The notes below the pieces were generated by a model. It was not told the DNA's origin. It searched no databases and saw only the letters and a list, made by a program, of their open reading frames with translations. Shown one piece after another: positions 17,897 to 25,941 of a stretch of DNA of 64,000 bases (position 1 is its first letter; every line of letters begins with the position of its first letter). The translations under genes and the position numbers were made by a program. The DNA is from Haloarchaeobius sp. FL176 (GTDB lineage: Archaea > Halobacteriota > Halobacteria > Halobacteriales > Natrialbaceae), in contig NZ_JANJYH010000003.1 of NCBI RefSeq assembly GCF_024609245.1, positions 372,001 through 436,000 of the forward strand, in the 5' to 3' direction.

Positions 17897-18400
17897 TCAG
17901 ACCGAGCGCTGGCGGCCCTTCGGCACCGTCGACTTGAGCTCGCCGTAGACGTAGAGCCCGACACCGATGGGCTCGCGGTCCCCCGCTATCTCGTGGGCGG
18001 CGATGACGTAGCCCCAGTCGCCGTCGTAGGGTATCTCCTGGTCCTGACCGTCGACGAAGCGCTCGGCCTGCTCGTCGGTCAGCTCGAACACGTTCTTCGT
18101 GGCGAGTCGACCGAACCGCTGGACGGCATCGGTCGTCGGCTTCCAGTGTTCCTGGCGCGTGCGGAGGAACGTCATCCCGAGCCCCTCGATGGCGATGGGG
18201 CTCGGCGCGTCGCCCGCGAAGATCCAGATCTTACCCGCGCCCTTCTCCCAGAACGTGTGGTCGTCGAACGTCTCCGCGGGGATGCCGAACCGGTTCTCCC
18301 ACCAGTCGACGACCGCCTCGCGGGTGGCCCGGCCGTCGACCTCGCGGTCGGCCGCCGTGGCGGGGAGACGGTCGAAGCGCTGCCCGTCGTTCTCGCTCAT
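17897..18400 (-). CDS. Small protein coupled to the RNA m5C methyltransferase, possibly PUA-like
   Basis: A 167-residue protein. Its ATG (18400) overlaps the stop of the upstream methyltransferase by four bases, so the two are translationally coupled. The sequence is a mixed alpha/beta domain with VDWWENRFGIPAETFDDHTF, KIWIFAGDAP, TKNVFELTDEQAERFVDGQD, GYVIAAHEI and a basic end (STVPKGRQRS). Bacterial RsmF carries a C-terminal PUA-like RNA-binding domain with similar strand spacing and a PIGVGLYVYGELKS-type strand. I infer that this gene is the same module on a separate polypeptide. Family assignment from memory only. Confidence 0.75.
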   Translation of the reverse strand: MSENDGQRFDRLPATAADREVDGRATREAVVDWWENRFGIPAETFDDHTFWEKGAGKIWIFAGDAPSPIAIEGLGMTFLRTRQEHWKPTTDAVQRFGRLATKNVFELTDEQAERFVDGQDQEIPYDGDWGYVIAAHEIAGDREPIGVGLYVYGELKSTVPKGRQRSV

Positions 18401-19323
18401 GCGCTCACCTCCAGCTTCGCGGTGAAGAAGCCGCCCGTGTCGTTCTGGTGGGGGTAGACCCGTTTTGCCTTCGCGACCTGCGGGTCGAACTCGGTGTCGC
18501 GCCATCCGGTGAGCCCGTCGTCGTGCTCGAGCGCGAGGTCGTAGTCCACGAGGCGGCAGTCCTCTTTCTGGAGGACGTGGTCCAGGACGGCCTCGTTCTC
18601 CTCGGGGGCGAACGTACACGTGGAGTAGACGACGTGCCCGCCGTCGCGGGTAACCTGGATTGCCCGCCGGAGGATGCCCTTCTGGACGCCCGCGATGCCG
18701 GCGACGTGGTCCTCGCTCCAGCCGTCGAGGGCGTCCGGGTTCTTCCGGATGGTCCCCTCACAGGAGCAGGGCGCGTCGACGAGTACGCGGTCGAACTGCG
18801 GGCCTTCGTGCTCGTCCTCGGCGGCGAAGGGCTTCAGCGAGAAGTTCCGCGCGTCGCGGTTCGTGACCGCGACGTTGGTGACGCCGAGGCGCTCGCAGTT
18901 GAACCGCAGCGCGGAGAGCCGGCCGAGGTTGTTGTCGTTCGCGACGAGTGTCCCTTCGTCCTGCATCTCCGCGGCGAGCTGTGTCGCCTTGCTCCCCGGG
19001 GCTGCGCAGGCGTCGAGGACGCGGTCGCCGGGCTCCGGCGCGAGGACGGACGCCGGGATAGCCGACACCTCCTCCTGCCCGTGGACCCAGCCGTGGATGC
19101 TCGGCCAGGTCACACCTGGTGTATCCGTCTCGACGCGCACGACGTGGGGGTGCCAGTCGGCGCGCTCGTAGCCGATGCCCGCCTCGTCGAACGCGCGCTC
19201 GACCTGCTCGGGCGTCGCCTTCAACGTGTTCACGCGGACCGCCATCGAAAGCGACCGCTCACAGGCGTCGATGAACGCCTCGAAGTCGTCGACGACGTCC
19301 CGGTACCGCTGGAATGGCTCCAT
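18397..19323 (-). CDS. NOL1/NOP2/Sun-family RNA m5C methyltransferase
   Basis: A 308-residue SAM-dependent enzyme that methylates C5 of cytosine in rRNA or tRNA. The SAM motif I is DACAAPGSKATQLAAEM. Motif IV DAPCSCEGTIRKNPDA and motif VI YSTCTFAPEENEAVL carry the two conserved cysteines (PC and TC) for covalent catalysis and product release. Missing at the C-terminus is the RNA-binding PUA-like domain of longer RsmF proteins; the overlapping downstream gene may supply it. Divergent from the PAC2 gene, with 95 bases between starts. The exact target cytosine is unknown. Confidence 0.9.
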   Translation of the reverse strand: MEPFQRYRDVVDDFEAFIDACERSLSMAVRVNTLKATPEQVERAFDEAGIGYERADWHPHVVRVETDTPGVTWPSIHGWVHGQEEVSAIPASVLAPEPGDRVLDACAAPGSKATQLAAEMQDEGTLVANDNNLGRLSALRFNCERLGVTNVAVTNRDARNFSLKPFAAEDEHEGPQFDRVLVDAPCSCEGTIRKNPDALDGWSEDHVAGIAGVQKGILRRAIQVTRDGGHVVYSTCTFAPEENEAVLDHVLQKEDCRLVDYDLALEHDDGLTGWRDTEFDPQVAKAKRVYPHQNDTGGFFTAKLEVSA

Positions 19324-19366
19324 CGAGCACGGTTTCGCGGGGGAGCGGTTTGTCGGTTTCGAACGG

Positions 19367-19393
19367 CCACCGCACCGGTGGGAGAGCTTTTAC
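19367..19393 (+). promoter_or_regulatory. Inverted repeat and TATA box for the PAC2 gene
   Basis: A TATA-like GCTTTTAC (19386-19393) lies 26-33 bases before the ATG at 19419. Just upstream, CCACCG and CGGTGG (19367-19381) form a perfect 6-bp inverted repeat where a BRE or operator would sit. Short GC-rich repeats arise easily by chance. Confidence 0.4.
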
Positions 19394-19418
19394 TTCACGT
19401 CGGTGTGTCGGTCCGGAT

Positions 19419-20156
19419 ATGGGACACATCCAGCAGCACGCGGAGATGGACGTGGATGGTGCGATGCTCGTCGAAGGGATGCCAGGCGTCGGCCTCGTCG
19501 GGAAGATAGCGACCGACCACCTCGTCGATGAGTTCGACATGGAGCTGTACGGCACGGTCCACTGCGACAGCCTCGCCCCAATCGGCGTCTACCACGAGGG
19601 CGAGCGGACCATCCAGCCGCCGGTCCGCATCTACGCCGCCCCGGACGAGGACCTCGTCGCGCTCCAGAGCGACATCCCGGTGAACTCCGCCGCAGTCGCC
19701 GAGTTCGCCGACTGCCTGGTGAGCTGGCTCGACGAGGAGAACGTCACCCCCATCTTCCTCAGCGGGCTCCCCGCCGAGAAGTCGGGCGTCCCCGAGCTGT
19801 TCGGCATCGCGACGGGGGACGCCGGCGGACAGCTCGACGACGTCGACATCGACGTGCCACCAGAGAACGGTGTCGTCAGCGGACCGACCGGTGCGTTCCT
19901 CAACGAGGCCGGCGAGGTCGGCCTCGACGGTGTCGGCCTCGTCGTGCAGTCGAACGAGCGTTTCCCCGACCCCGAGGCGGCTCGCGTCCTCATCGAGCAC
20001 GGCATCGGGACGCTGACCGGCATCGAGGTCGATATCTCCGAGCTGGTCGACCGCGCCGAGGAGATCCGAAAACAGAAGGAGAAGCTCGCCGAGAAGATGC
20101 GCAAGGCGAAAGACGAGGAGAGCTCGCAGGCCCAGCCGCTCCGGATGTACCAGTAG
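19419..20156 (+). CDS. PAC2/PbaA-type proteasome assembly chaperone family protein
   Basis: A 245-residue protein, ATG 19419 with TATA box. The opening GAMLVEGMPGVGLVGKIATDHLVDE is the PAC2 signature (COG1938), followed by TPIFLSGLPAE and a Gly-rich loop NGVVSGPTGAFLNEAGEVG. The C-terminus is a Lys/Glu helix (RKQKEKLAEKMRKAKDEE) ending QPLRMYQ. In PbaA/PbaB proteins the C-terminal tail contacts the proteasome. The final -YQ resembles, but is not identical to, an HbYX-type end. The family aids protein complex assembly; its client here is inferred only. Confidence 0.85.
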   Translation: MGHIQQHAEMDVDGAMLVEGMPGVGLVGKIATDHLVDEFDMELYGTVHCDSLAPIGVYHEGERTIQPPVRIYAAPDEDLVALQSDIPVNSAAVAEFADCLVSWLDEENVTPIFLSGLPAEKSGVPELFGIATGDAGGQLDDVDIDVPPENGVVSGPTGAFLNEAGEVGLDGVGLVVQSNERFPDPEAARVLIEHGIGTLTGIEVDISELVDRAEEIRKQKEKLAEKMRKAKDEESSQAQPLRMYQ

Positions 20157-20240
20157 CCAGTCCCTCGTCGGTGGCTGCGGTGTGGTTCGATACCACGAAT
20201 CACATCAAGAGTTATCCGCAATCGCTACGCTGGTTGGTGT

Positions 20241-21362
20241 ATGACCGAGTTCTCGAAACGGGTCGAACAGGTCAGTATCAGTGGCATCCGCGAGGTCTTC
20301 GAGGCGGCCGGCGAGGACGCCATCAACCTCGGCCTCGGACAGCCCGACTTCCCGACGCCCGAGCACGCGCGCTCGGCCGCCGTCGAGGCCATCCAGGCGG
20401 GCGAGACCGACGCCTACACCTCGAACAAGGGCACCGAATCGCTCCGCGAGAGCATCTCGGCGAAGTTCGAGCGCGACCGCGGCCTCGCGGTCGACCCAGA
20501 AGATATCATCGCGACCGCCGGTGGCTCCGAGGCACTCCACCTCGTCATGGAGGCCCACGTCGACCAGGGCGACGAGGTCATCTACCCCGACCCCGGCTTC
20601 GTCGCCTACGAGGCACTCACGCACGTCGCGGGCGGCGAGCCGAAACCGCTGCCGCTCCGCGAGGACCTCACGCTCGACCCCGCGACGGTCGAGGAGCACA
20701 TCACCGAGGACACCGCGGCGTTCATCGTCAACAGCCCCGGCAACCCGACCGGCGCGGTCCAGTCCGAGGCCGACATGAAGGAGTTCGCCCGCATCGCCGA
20801 GGAGTACGACGTGCTCTGTGTCTCCGACGAGGTGTACGAGCACATCGTCTTCGACGGGGAGCACCACTCCCCGATGGAGTACACCGACTCCGGCAACGTC
20901 GTCGTCGTCTCCGCCTGCTCGAAGACGTATTCGATGACGGGCTGGCGGCTCGGCTGGGTGGTCGGCTCGAACGAGCGCGTCGAGCGCATGCTCCGTGTCC
21001 ACCAGTACGTGCAGGCCTGCGCGTCGGCACCTGCACAGTACGCCGCCGAGGGCGCGATCGACGGCCCGCAGGACGTCGTCGACGAGATGGTCGCCACGTT
21101 CGAGGAGCGCCGCGACCTCGTCGTCGACGGCCTCACCGACATGGGCCTCGAAGTGCCCGAACCGAAGGGCGCGTTCTACGTCATGCCGAAGGTCCCCGAG
21201 GGCTGGGTCGACGAGGTACTCGACCGTGGGGTCGTCGTCGTCCCCGGCGAGGCGTTCGGCGAGCACGGAGAGGGCTACGCCCGCATCTCCTACGCGACGA
21301 GCACGGAGGAGCTCGAGGAGGCGCTGGACGTGATGCGCGAGGCGACCGAGGCAGTCCGCTGA
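20241..21362 (+). CDS. Pyridoxal-phosphate aminotransferase, class I/II
   Basis: A 373-residue cytosolic enzyme. Motifs in order: NLGLGQPDFPTPEHARSA, AYTSNKGTESLRESI, ATAGGSEALHLVMEAHVDQG, NSPGNPTGAVQS, CVSDEVYEHIVFDG, the PLP lysine in SACSKTYSMTGWRLGW, and ARISYATSTEELEEAL with the carboxylate-binding Arg. This is the subgroup I-gamma layout of aspartate or aromatic aminotransferases. The exact amino donor cannot be set from sequence. It appears monocistronic, between PAC2 and the HalX-type regulator on the same strand. Confidence 0.93.
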   Translation: MTEFSKRVEQVSISGIREVFEAAGEDAINLGLGQPDFPTPEHARSAAVEAIQAGETDAYTSNKGTESLRESISAKFERDRGLAVDPEDIIATAGGSEALHLVMEAHVDQGDEVIYPDPGFVAYEALTHVAGGEPKPLPLREDLTLDPATVEEHITEDTAAFIVNSPGNPTGAVQSEADMKEFARIAEEYDVLCVSDEVYEHIVFDGEHHSPMEYTDSGNVVVVSACSKTYSMTGWRLGWVVGSNERVERMLRVHQYVQACASAPAQYAAEGAIDGPQDVVDEMVATFEERRDLVVDGLTDMGLEVPEPKGAFYVMPKVPEGWVDEVLDRGVVVVPGEAFGEHGEGYARISYATSTEELEEALDVMREATEAVR

Positions 21363-21476
21363 GCTGGACGAACCACACGAACCCACCGCAGTTGGTCAGC
21401 CAACCGCACTGTCCACGGCTGAACCAAACTGTTTAGGTCCGACTCCATTTGCTCGTCGGTCCCATACCTATCCTCA

Positions 21477-23183
21477 ATGGCAACGAACCTGTCGCGGGAC
21501 GCAGAGGTGGGGGGCTCCCGACCCACAGTCCTCGTGGTGGACGACGACGAGGACCTCGCGGACACGTGTCGATACTGGCTGGAGGACGACGACTACCGCG
21601 TCCGGACCGCCTACAGCGGCGAGGACGCACTCGAAGCGGTCGACGACGAGGTCGACCTCGTGCTCCTCGACCGGCGGATGCCCCGCAAGTCCGGCGATGA
21701 GACGCTCGACGTCCTCCGCGAGGAGGGTTACGAGTTCCCGGTCGCGATGATGACTGCCGTCGCGCCCGACACCGACATCGTCGACATGCCGTTCGACGAG
21801 TACCTCGTGAAGCCCGTCGACCGCGACGACGTGGTCGACACCGCGGACGAGCTGCTCGCGCGCTCGGACTTCTCCGAGGAGGTCCGCGAGTACTTCGCGC
21901 TGGAGGCGACGGAGGCCGCACTGTCGACCCGCGAACGGGAGACACTCCGCGACGAGAACCAGCTCGTCGAACTCCAGAGCGAGCTGGACGAGACGTACGA
22001 GGCGAACGAGGAGGCGATCGCACAGCGCGAGCAACAGCTCGAGCGACTGACGAACGTCAACCGGGTCATCCGACGCGTGGACCGGGCGCTGGTCGACTCC
22101 GACACGCGGGAGGCGATCGACGCCGCGGTCTGCGAGGCCGTCGTCGGGACCCAACCGTACCGCGCCTCGCTGGTCGTGGAGTACACCGACCACAGCCGGG
22201 GTGTCAGGCTCCGCGAGGCCGCCGGTCCGGTGACGGAGGACGCCGACATCACCGGGAACGAGCTCGCCCCCGGTGTCGAATCGGCAGTCGACGACGGCGA
22301 ACTCAAGCTGCTGCCCGAGCTCGATGTGGACCTGGACGGGTTCGCGGACGGCACCGTCCTCGTCACGCCGCTGTCCTACCGAGAGAAGTCCTACGGCGCG
22401 CTCGTCGTCGGGACGACGCCGGAGCACACCGTCAGTGACCACGAGACCGACGTGTTCGCCCAGCTCGGCGCTCGCATCGCCAACGGCATCACGGCCGTCG
22501 AGCAGCGCCGCCTCCTGCTCGCGGACACCGTCGCCGAGCTGGAGTTCCGCCACAGCGACCGGTCGGACCCGCTCGTCCGCATCGCCAGCGAGACTGGCGG
22601 CGACCTCTCGCTGCGTGGCGTCGCCTCGAACGACGACTCCGGACTGACCTGCTTCGTCGACCTCGTCGGCGGCAACGGCGAGGAGGCCCTCGCTCTCGCG
22701 GCCGAGTTGGACGCCATCGCGAACGCACGGCTCGTGGCGGACGGCGACGAATCGTTGCTCGAACTCTCCGTGACCGAGGCCGCCATCGAGACGCTCTCTG
22801 CCGTCGGTGCGACTGTCCGGTCGTTCGACGTCACCGACGGCGAGGGGACCGTCGTCGTCGAGGCTGCGCCCGACGCCGATCTGAAGGCCATCGCGGGCGC
22901 CGTCCAGTCGGCGTACGCGGACACCGACCTCGTCTCGAAGCGGGAGGTCGAGCGCTCGGTCCAGTCCACGGAGTCGTTCCGGCAGGGCCTCAGCGACCGG
23001 CTGACCGACCGTCAGCAGGCAGCGCTGGAGACGGCCTACTCCGCAGGCTACTACGAGTGGCCGCGCGACTCCACCGCCGAGGAGGTCGCCGAGGCGATGG
23101 ACATCGCCGCGCCGACGCTCCACGAGCACCTCCGCGCCGCCGAGCGCAAGCTGCTGGAGTCGTTCGTCGACGAGACGGTCTGA
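21477..23183 (+). CDS. Response regulator: receiver - HalX - GAF - Bat-type HTH
   Basis: A 568-residue multidomain regulator. Residues 16-130 are a receiver domain: acidic cluster VVDDDED, phospho-acceptor Asp65 in LLDRRMPRKSG, and the conserved Lys in YLVKPVD. A HalX-like coiled helix follows to about 205, ending NVNRVIRRVDRALVD. A GAF domain spans about 205-345 and a second bacterio-opsin-activator sensor region to about 500. The C-terminal HTH_10 (LTDRQQAALETAYSAGYYEW, then STAEEVAEAMDIAAPTLHEH) binds DNA. Typical HalX proteins stop near 190 residues; this one joins the phosphorelay receiver to a Bat-type output. No adjacent histidine kinase is present. Confidence 0.88.
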   Translation: MATNLSRDAEVGGSRPTVLVVDDDEDLADTCRYWLEDDDYRVRTAYSGEDALEAVDDEVDLVLLDRRMPRKSGDETLDVLREEGYEFPVAMMTAVAPDTDIVDMPFDEYLVKPVDRDDVVDTADELLARSDFSEEVREYFALEATEAALSTRERETLRDENQLVELQSELDETYEANEEAIAQREQQLERLTNVNRVIRRVDRALVDSDTREAIDAAVCEAVVGTQPYRASLVVEYTDHSRGVRLREAAGPVTEDADITGNELAPGVESAVDDGELKLLPELDVDLDGFADGTVLVTPLSYREKSYGALVVGTTPEHTVSDHETDVFAQLGARIANGITAVEQRRLLLADTVAELEFRHSDRSDPLVRIASETGGDLSLRGVASNDDSGLTCFVDLVGGNGEEALALAAELDAIANARLVADGDESLLELSVTEAAIETLSAVGATVRSFDVTDGEGTVVVEAAPDADLKAIAGAVQSAYADTDLVSKREVERSVQSTESFRQGLSDRLTDRQQAALETAYSAGYYEWPRDSTAEEVAEAMDIAAPTLHEHLRAAERKLLESFVDETV

Positions 23184-23294
23184 AAAACCCTGCCAGGACC
23201 GCCGTTCCGGGCGGCTGGCCCACACCGCGACCCCACACCGGCAGCCCCGTCGCCCACCCGCGGAGTTATTGGTGTCGGTGCCGAATGGTACCGC

Positions 23295-24146
23295 ATGACG
23301 TTCTCCCGGCACGACTCCGGAGTCGTCGCCGACGCTCGTGCGCTCTCCTCGCAGGTCCATCCCGTGTTCATGCTCCCGCCGCTCGCCGCGTCGTGGTTCG
23401 GGAGCGTCCTCGCCGGGGAGTTCGACGTGGTCCTCGGCGCGGTCCACATGGTCGCGGTCTTCCTGGCGGTCTACACCGCCCACGTGAAGGACGGCTACGT
23501 CGACTTCTACGTGCGCGACGAGGACGACGACCATCCCCTGACCGAGCGTGGCTGCCGACTCGCCCTCGCGCTCTCGACCGGCGGGTTCTTCCTCTGTCTC
23601 GGCGCGCTGTGGCTGTTCGTCGGCCCCATCGCCGCGCTCGTCACGCTCCCGTGCTGGGTCATCGCCTACCTCCACGCGCCACAGCTCGACACGAACCCAG
23701 TCACCGCGACGACGGGCTACCCGCTCGGTATCGCGGTCGCCATCGTCGGCGGCTACTACGTCCAGACCGCCGGCTTCGCAGCCGTCCCGGTCGCCTTCGC
23801 CGTCGTGTTCCTCGTGCTGCTGTCGGGCGTGAAGGTCATCGACGACGCGAAGGACTACGACTACGACCGCTCCATCCGCAAACGCACCGTCGCCGTCGTC
23901 GTCGGGCGCGAGCGCGCCCGGACCGTCGCCTTCGGTCTGATGGCGGTCGGACTCGTCGCCGTCCTCGCGTTCGCCGCCGTCAGCGTGTTCCCGCCGTCGG
24001 CCGCGGCTGCCGTCCTCGTGTTCGTGCCGGTCGCGGCGTTCGCCCGCCGCGGCACCGACGAGCTGGCGACGATGCTACTCGTGCGGGGCTGCTACCTGTT
24101 CCTCGCCGTACTGCTCGTCGCGGTGTACTACCAGCCGCTGTCGTGA
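23295..24146 (+). CDS. UbiA-superfamily membrane prenyltransferase-like protein
   Basis: A 283-residue integral membrane protein with about 8-9 hydrophobic segments. UbiA enzymes bind Mg-prenyl diphosphate through two Asp-rich loops. Loop 2 is clear: VIDDAKDYDYDRSIRKRTVAV. Loop 1 is altered: AHVKDGYVDFYVRDEDDDHP in place of NDxxDxxxD, with Lys-Asp where Asn-Asp is usual. The family makes menaquinone, heme-side-chain or archaeol ether-lipid precursors; the substrate here is open. It is monocistronic with a 110-base 5' spacer. Confidence 0.8.
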   Translation: MTFSRHDSGVVADARALSSQVHPVFMLPPLAASWFGSVLAGEFDVVLGAVHMVAVFLAVYTAHVKDGYVDFYVRDEDDDHPLTERGCRLALALSTGGFFLCLGALWLFVGPIAALVTLPCWVIAYLHAPQLDTNPVTATTGYPLGIAVAIVGGYYVQTAGFAAVPVAFAVVFLVLLSGVKVIDDAKDYDYDRSIRKRTVAVVVGRERARTVAFGLMAVGLVAVLAFAAVSVFPPSAAAAVLVFVPVAAFARRGTDELATMLLVRGCYLFLAVLLVAVYYQPLS

Positions 24147-24236
24147 CCGGCCCCACTGCGGCGGCGTTCGATGTGCCCCGGAGCGCGGGCTCCGTCGGTA
24201 CGGGTCGTCGCCGAAGCGGTGCGCCGGCGCGGCCGC

Positions 24237-24899
24237 CTACTTCCGGTGACGCTGACGGTCCTGGTGCTGCTTGCTCGGTCTGGTCCACGGCGCACGTCGG
24301 CCGAGCACCGCGCCGAAGAGCCCGAACACGCAGGGATACGCCAACGCGGCGAGCCCGATGGCGAGCAAGGGGTTCGGCCGAAGCAGGGTCCCCTCCGGCA
24401 CGCCCGGGACCGGCCCCGCGGGCTGGATGGACGCGAACATGAGGAACACGGCCGCGACGAAGCCGTAGCCAAGTGCGACGGCGGCCCCCGCCCGGGGCCA
24501 CCGCGTGTTCTTCGGCCGGCGCTTTGCCGTCCGGTAGCCCCCGACCACGAGCATCGCGGGTGGGAGGAGACAGAGCCCGTACAGCAGCGGGTCCGCGGCC
24601 GCGAGCCGGAGCAGCGTGTTCCCCCCATCCGCGACCACGGAGACCGCCTCCAGAGCGACCCCATCGGTCGGGACCAGATGGGCGTTGTAGTACACCCAGG
24701 CCGAGACGCGCCACCGCCCGATGGCCGCGGCCGCGACGCCCGCCTCGCCGGCGAACCGGGACCTGAGGAGGAAGTGGAACAACCCGACACCGAAGAGGAA
24801 CGCGAACGCGCCGAACGCACCGCCCCGGACCCAGAGGAACAGCGTCGCCACCGAGTCGACCTCGGTGTCGCGGGCGAGCCGTTCGTCTCGACGTGACAT
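24237..24899 (-). CDS. Multi-pass membrane protein of unknown function
   Basis: A 220-residue protein, ATG 24899. Charged N-terminus MSRRDERLARDTEVDS, then about five hydrophobic segments: FGAFAFLFGVGLFHFLL, a long loop with YYNAHLVPTD, LLYGLCLLPPAMLVVGGY, AVALGYGFVAAVFLMFASI, and LLAIGLAALAYPCVFGLFG. The basic tail is PSKQHQDRQRHRK. The topology resembles a family of haloarchaeal DUF-only membrane proteins with transporter-like folds, but I cannot name it. It lies 47 bases before the ParB-like gene (same strand, upstream). Confidence 0.7.
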   Translation of the reverse strand: MSRRDERLARDTEVDSVATLFLWVRGGAFGAFAFLFGVGLFHFLLRSRFAGEAGVAAAAIGRWRVSAWVYYNAHLVPTDGVALEAVSVVADGGNTLLRLAAADPLLYGLCLLPPAMLVVGGYRTAKRRPKNTRWPRAGAAVALGYGFVAAVFLMFASIQPAGPVPGVPEGTLLRPNPLLAIGLAALAYPCVFGLFGAVLGRRAPWTRPSKQHQDRQRHRK

Positions 24900-24946
24900 C
24901 TGACCTGTATAACCGGCGACGGTGCTTGAGTGTACTGCTTCCCCCG

Positions 24947-25327
24947 TCAGCCCTCCTCTCGCGCCACCCGCTGACAGCGGTCGACCCACAGCCGCTGGTA
25001 CGCACCCTCGCTCACGAGCTGCCCGTGGAGCCCCGCGACCCCGGTGATACCCGCCTCACGACACCACCCAACGCACCGCCGGTAGACCTCGCGCGGGTGG
25101 TCGTCGGTGTCGTGGACGACCCGTAGCTCCTCGGCCCCCGCGAGGCTCGCGACGAACGCCCGGGTGTGGCCGTCGATGAGTACCCACTCGCCGTCCAGCT
25201 CGATGACCGGTAACGGGTCGTAGTCGGGCTCGTCGGGGTCGAACCACGAGAGCACACCGTCGAGCTTCCGCCGGCTCAGATAGAGCTGGCTCGGCTGCGG
25301 CTCGTCGATGGAGAGCGTCTCGACCAT
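24947..25327 (-). CDS. ParB/Srx-like small protein
   Basis: A 126-residue soluble protein, ATG 25327. The segment PLPVIELDGEWVLIDGHTRAFVA matches the ParB/sulfiredoxin fold signature (V-x-E-x-G/D..DGHxRxxA), where ParB binds CTP and Srx binds ATP. The part before it (DEPQPSQLYLSRRKLDGVLS) fits the typical first strand-helix, and after it a tail has two Cys in RRCVGWCREAGI. It lacks a DNA-binding HTH, so it is not a partition ParB. A small nucleotide-binding enzyme is likely. It shares the strand with the downstream membrane protein, 47 bases away. Confidence 0.7.
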   Translation of the reverse strand: MVETLSIDEPQPSQLYLSRRKLDGVLSWFDPDEPDYDPLPVIELDGEWVLIDGHTRAFVASLAGAEELRVVHDTDDHPREVYRRCVGWCREAGITGVAGLHGQLVSEGAYQRLWVDRCQRVAREEG

Positions 25328-25420
25328 GTGGAGCCCGTGGTTGGAAGCGGAGAAAAGCGATTGGGTGCTCGCTGGCTGTTCGCGGTCTCAGCGCGTCCAC
25401 CGACCGAGAAGAACGCGGCC

Positions 25421-25876
25421 CTATATCGTGGTCACCTCGACACGCAGTTCGACGCTGTTGCCCGGGCCACAGTCCAGCAGGACCGAGCCGTGGCCGTCTG
25501 TCACCTCCGCATCCAGCTCGAACGACTGGGTGGCGGTCTCCTCGGCGACTACCGACGCTGGCCAGCTGGCAGTCGTGACGTCCTCCTCGGTCACCGCGAC
25601 CGAAACCGGGTCGCCGTCGGCGACCGTTCCCGACACCGTCGCATGTTTCGTGAACGTTCCGTCGAAGAACCAGCCACGGACTCCGCCGTCGGTCACCTCG
25701 ACGGTGGACTCGAACGTGAACGGGTACGACTCGATACGTGGGACCTTGGCGGTTAGCGGAGTCGACGGTTGCGGTTCGCTGGTCGACGGGGTCGCCGGCG
25801 ACGAATCGATTCCGGAACAGCCGGACAGGAGCAGTACCGGCGTCGCTCGGAGTACGTTGCGGCGGGTGGAGGGCAT
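25421..25876 (-). CDS. Tat-type lipoprotein, small
   Basis: A 151-residue protein. The signal STRRNVLRATPVLLLSGC has a twin-Arg and ends in a lipobox (LSGC), so it is probably exported folded and lipid-anchored. A Ser/Thr/Pro linker leads into a beta-rich domain with TFESTVEVTDGGV, a ThrSer-rich middle (VSGTVADGDPVSVAVTEEDV) and a late LLDCGPGNSVELRVEV, reminiscent of secreted haloarchaeal immunoglobulin-like folds. Convergent or neighbouring genes give no clue. Function unknown. Confidence 0.7.
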   Translation of the reverse strand: MPSTRRNVLRATPVLLLSGCSGIDSSPATPSTSEPQPSTPLTAKVPRIESYPFTFESTVEVTDGGVRGWFFDGTFTKHATVSGTVADGDPVSVAVTEEDVTTASWPASVVAEETATQSFELDAEVTDGHGSVLLDCGPGNSVELRVEVTTI

Positions 25877-25941
25877 CGTTTCGAATTGTGACCCCGAAAG
25901 CGAATAGCTTACTCCCGAGATGGGCGGTCTCAGGACCGGAT

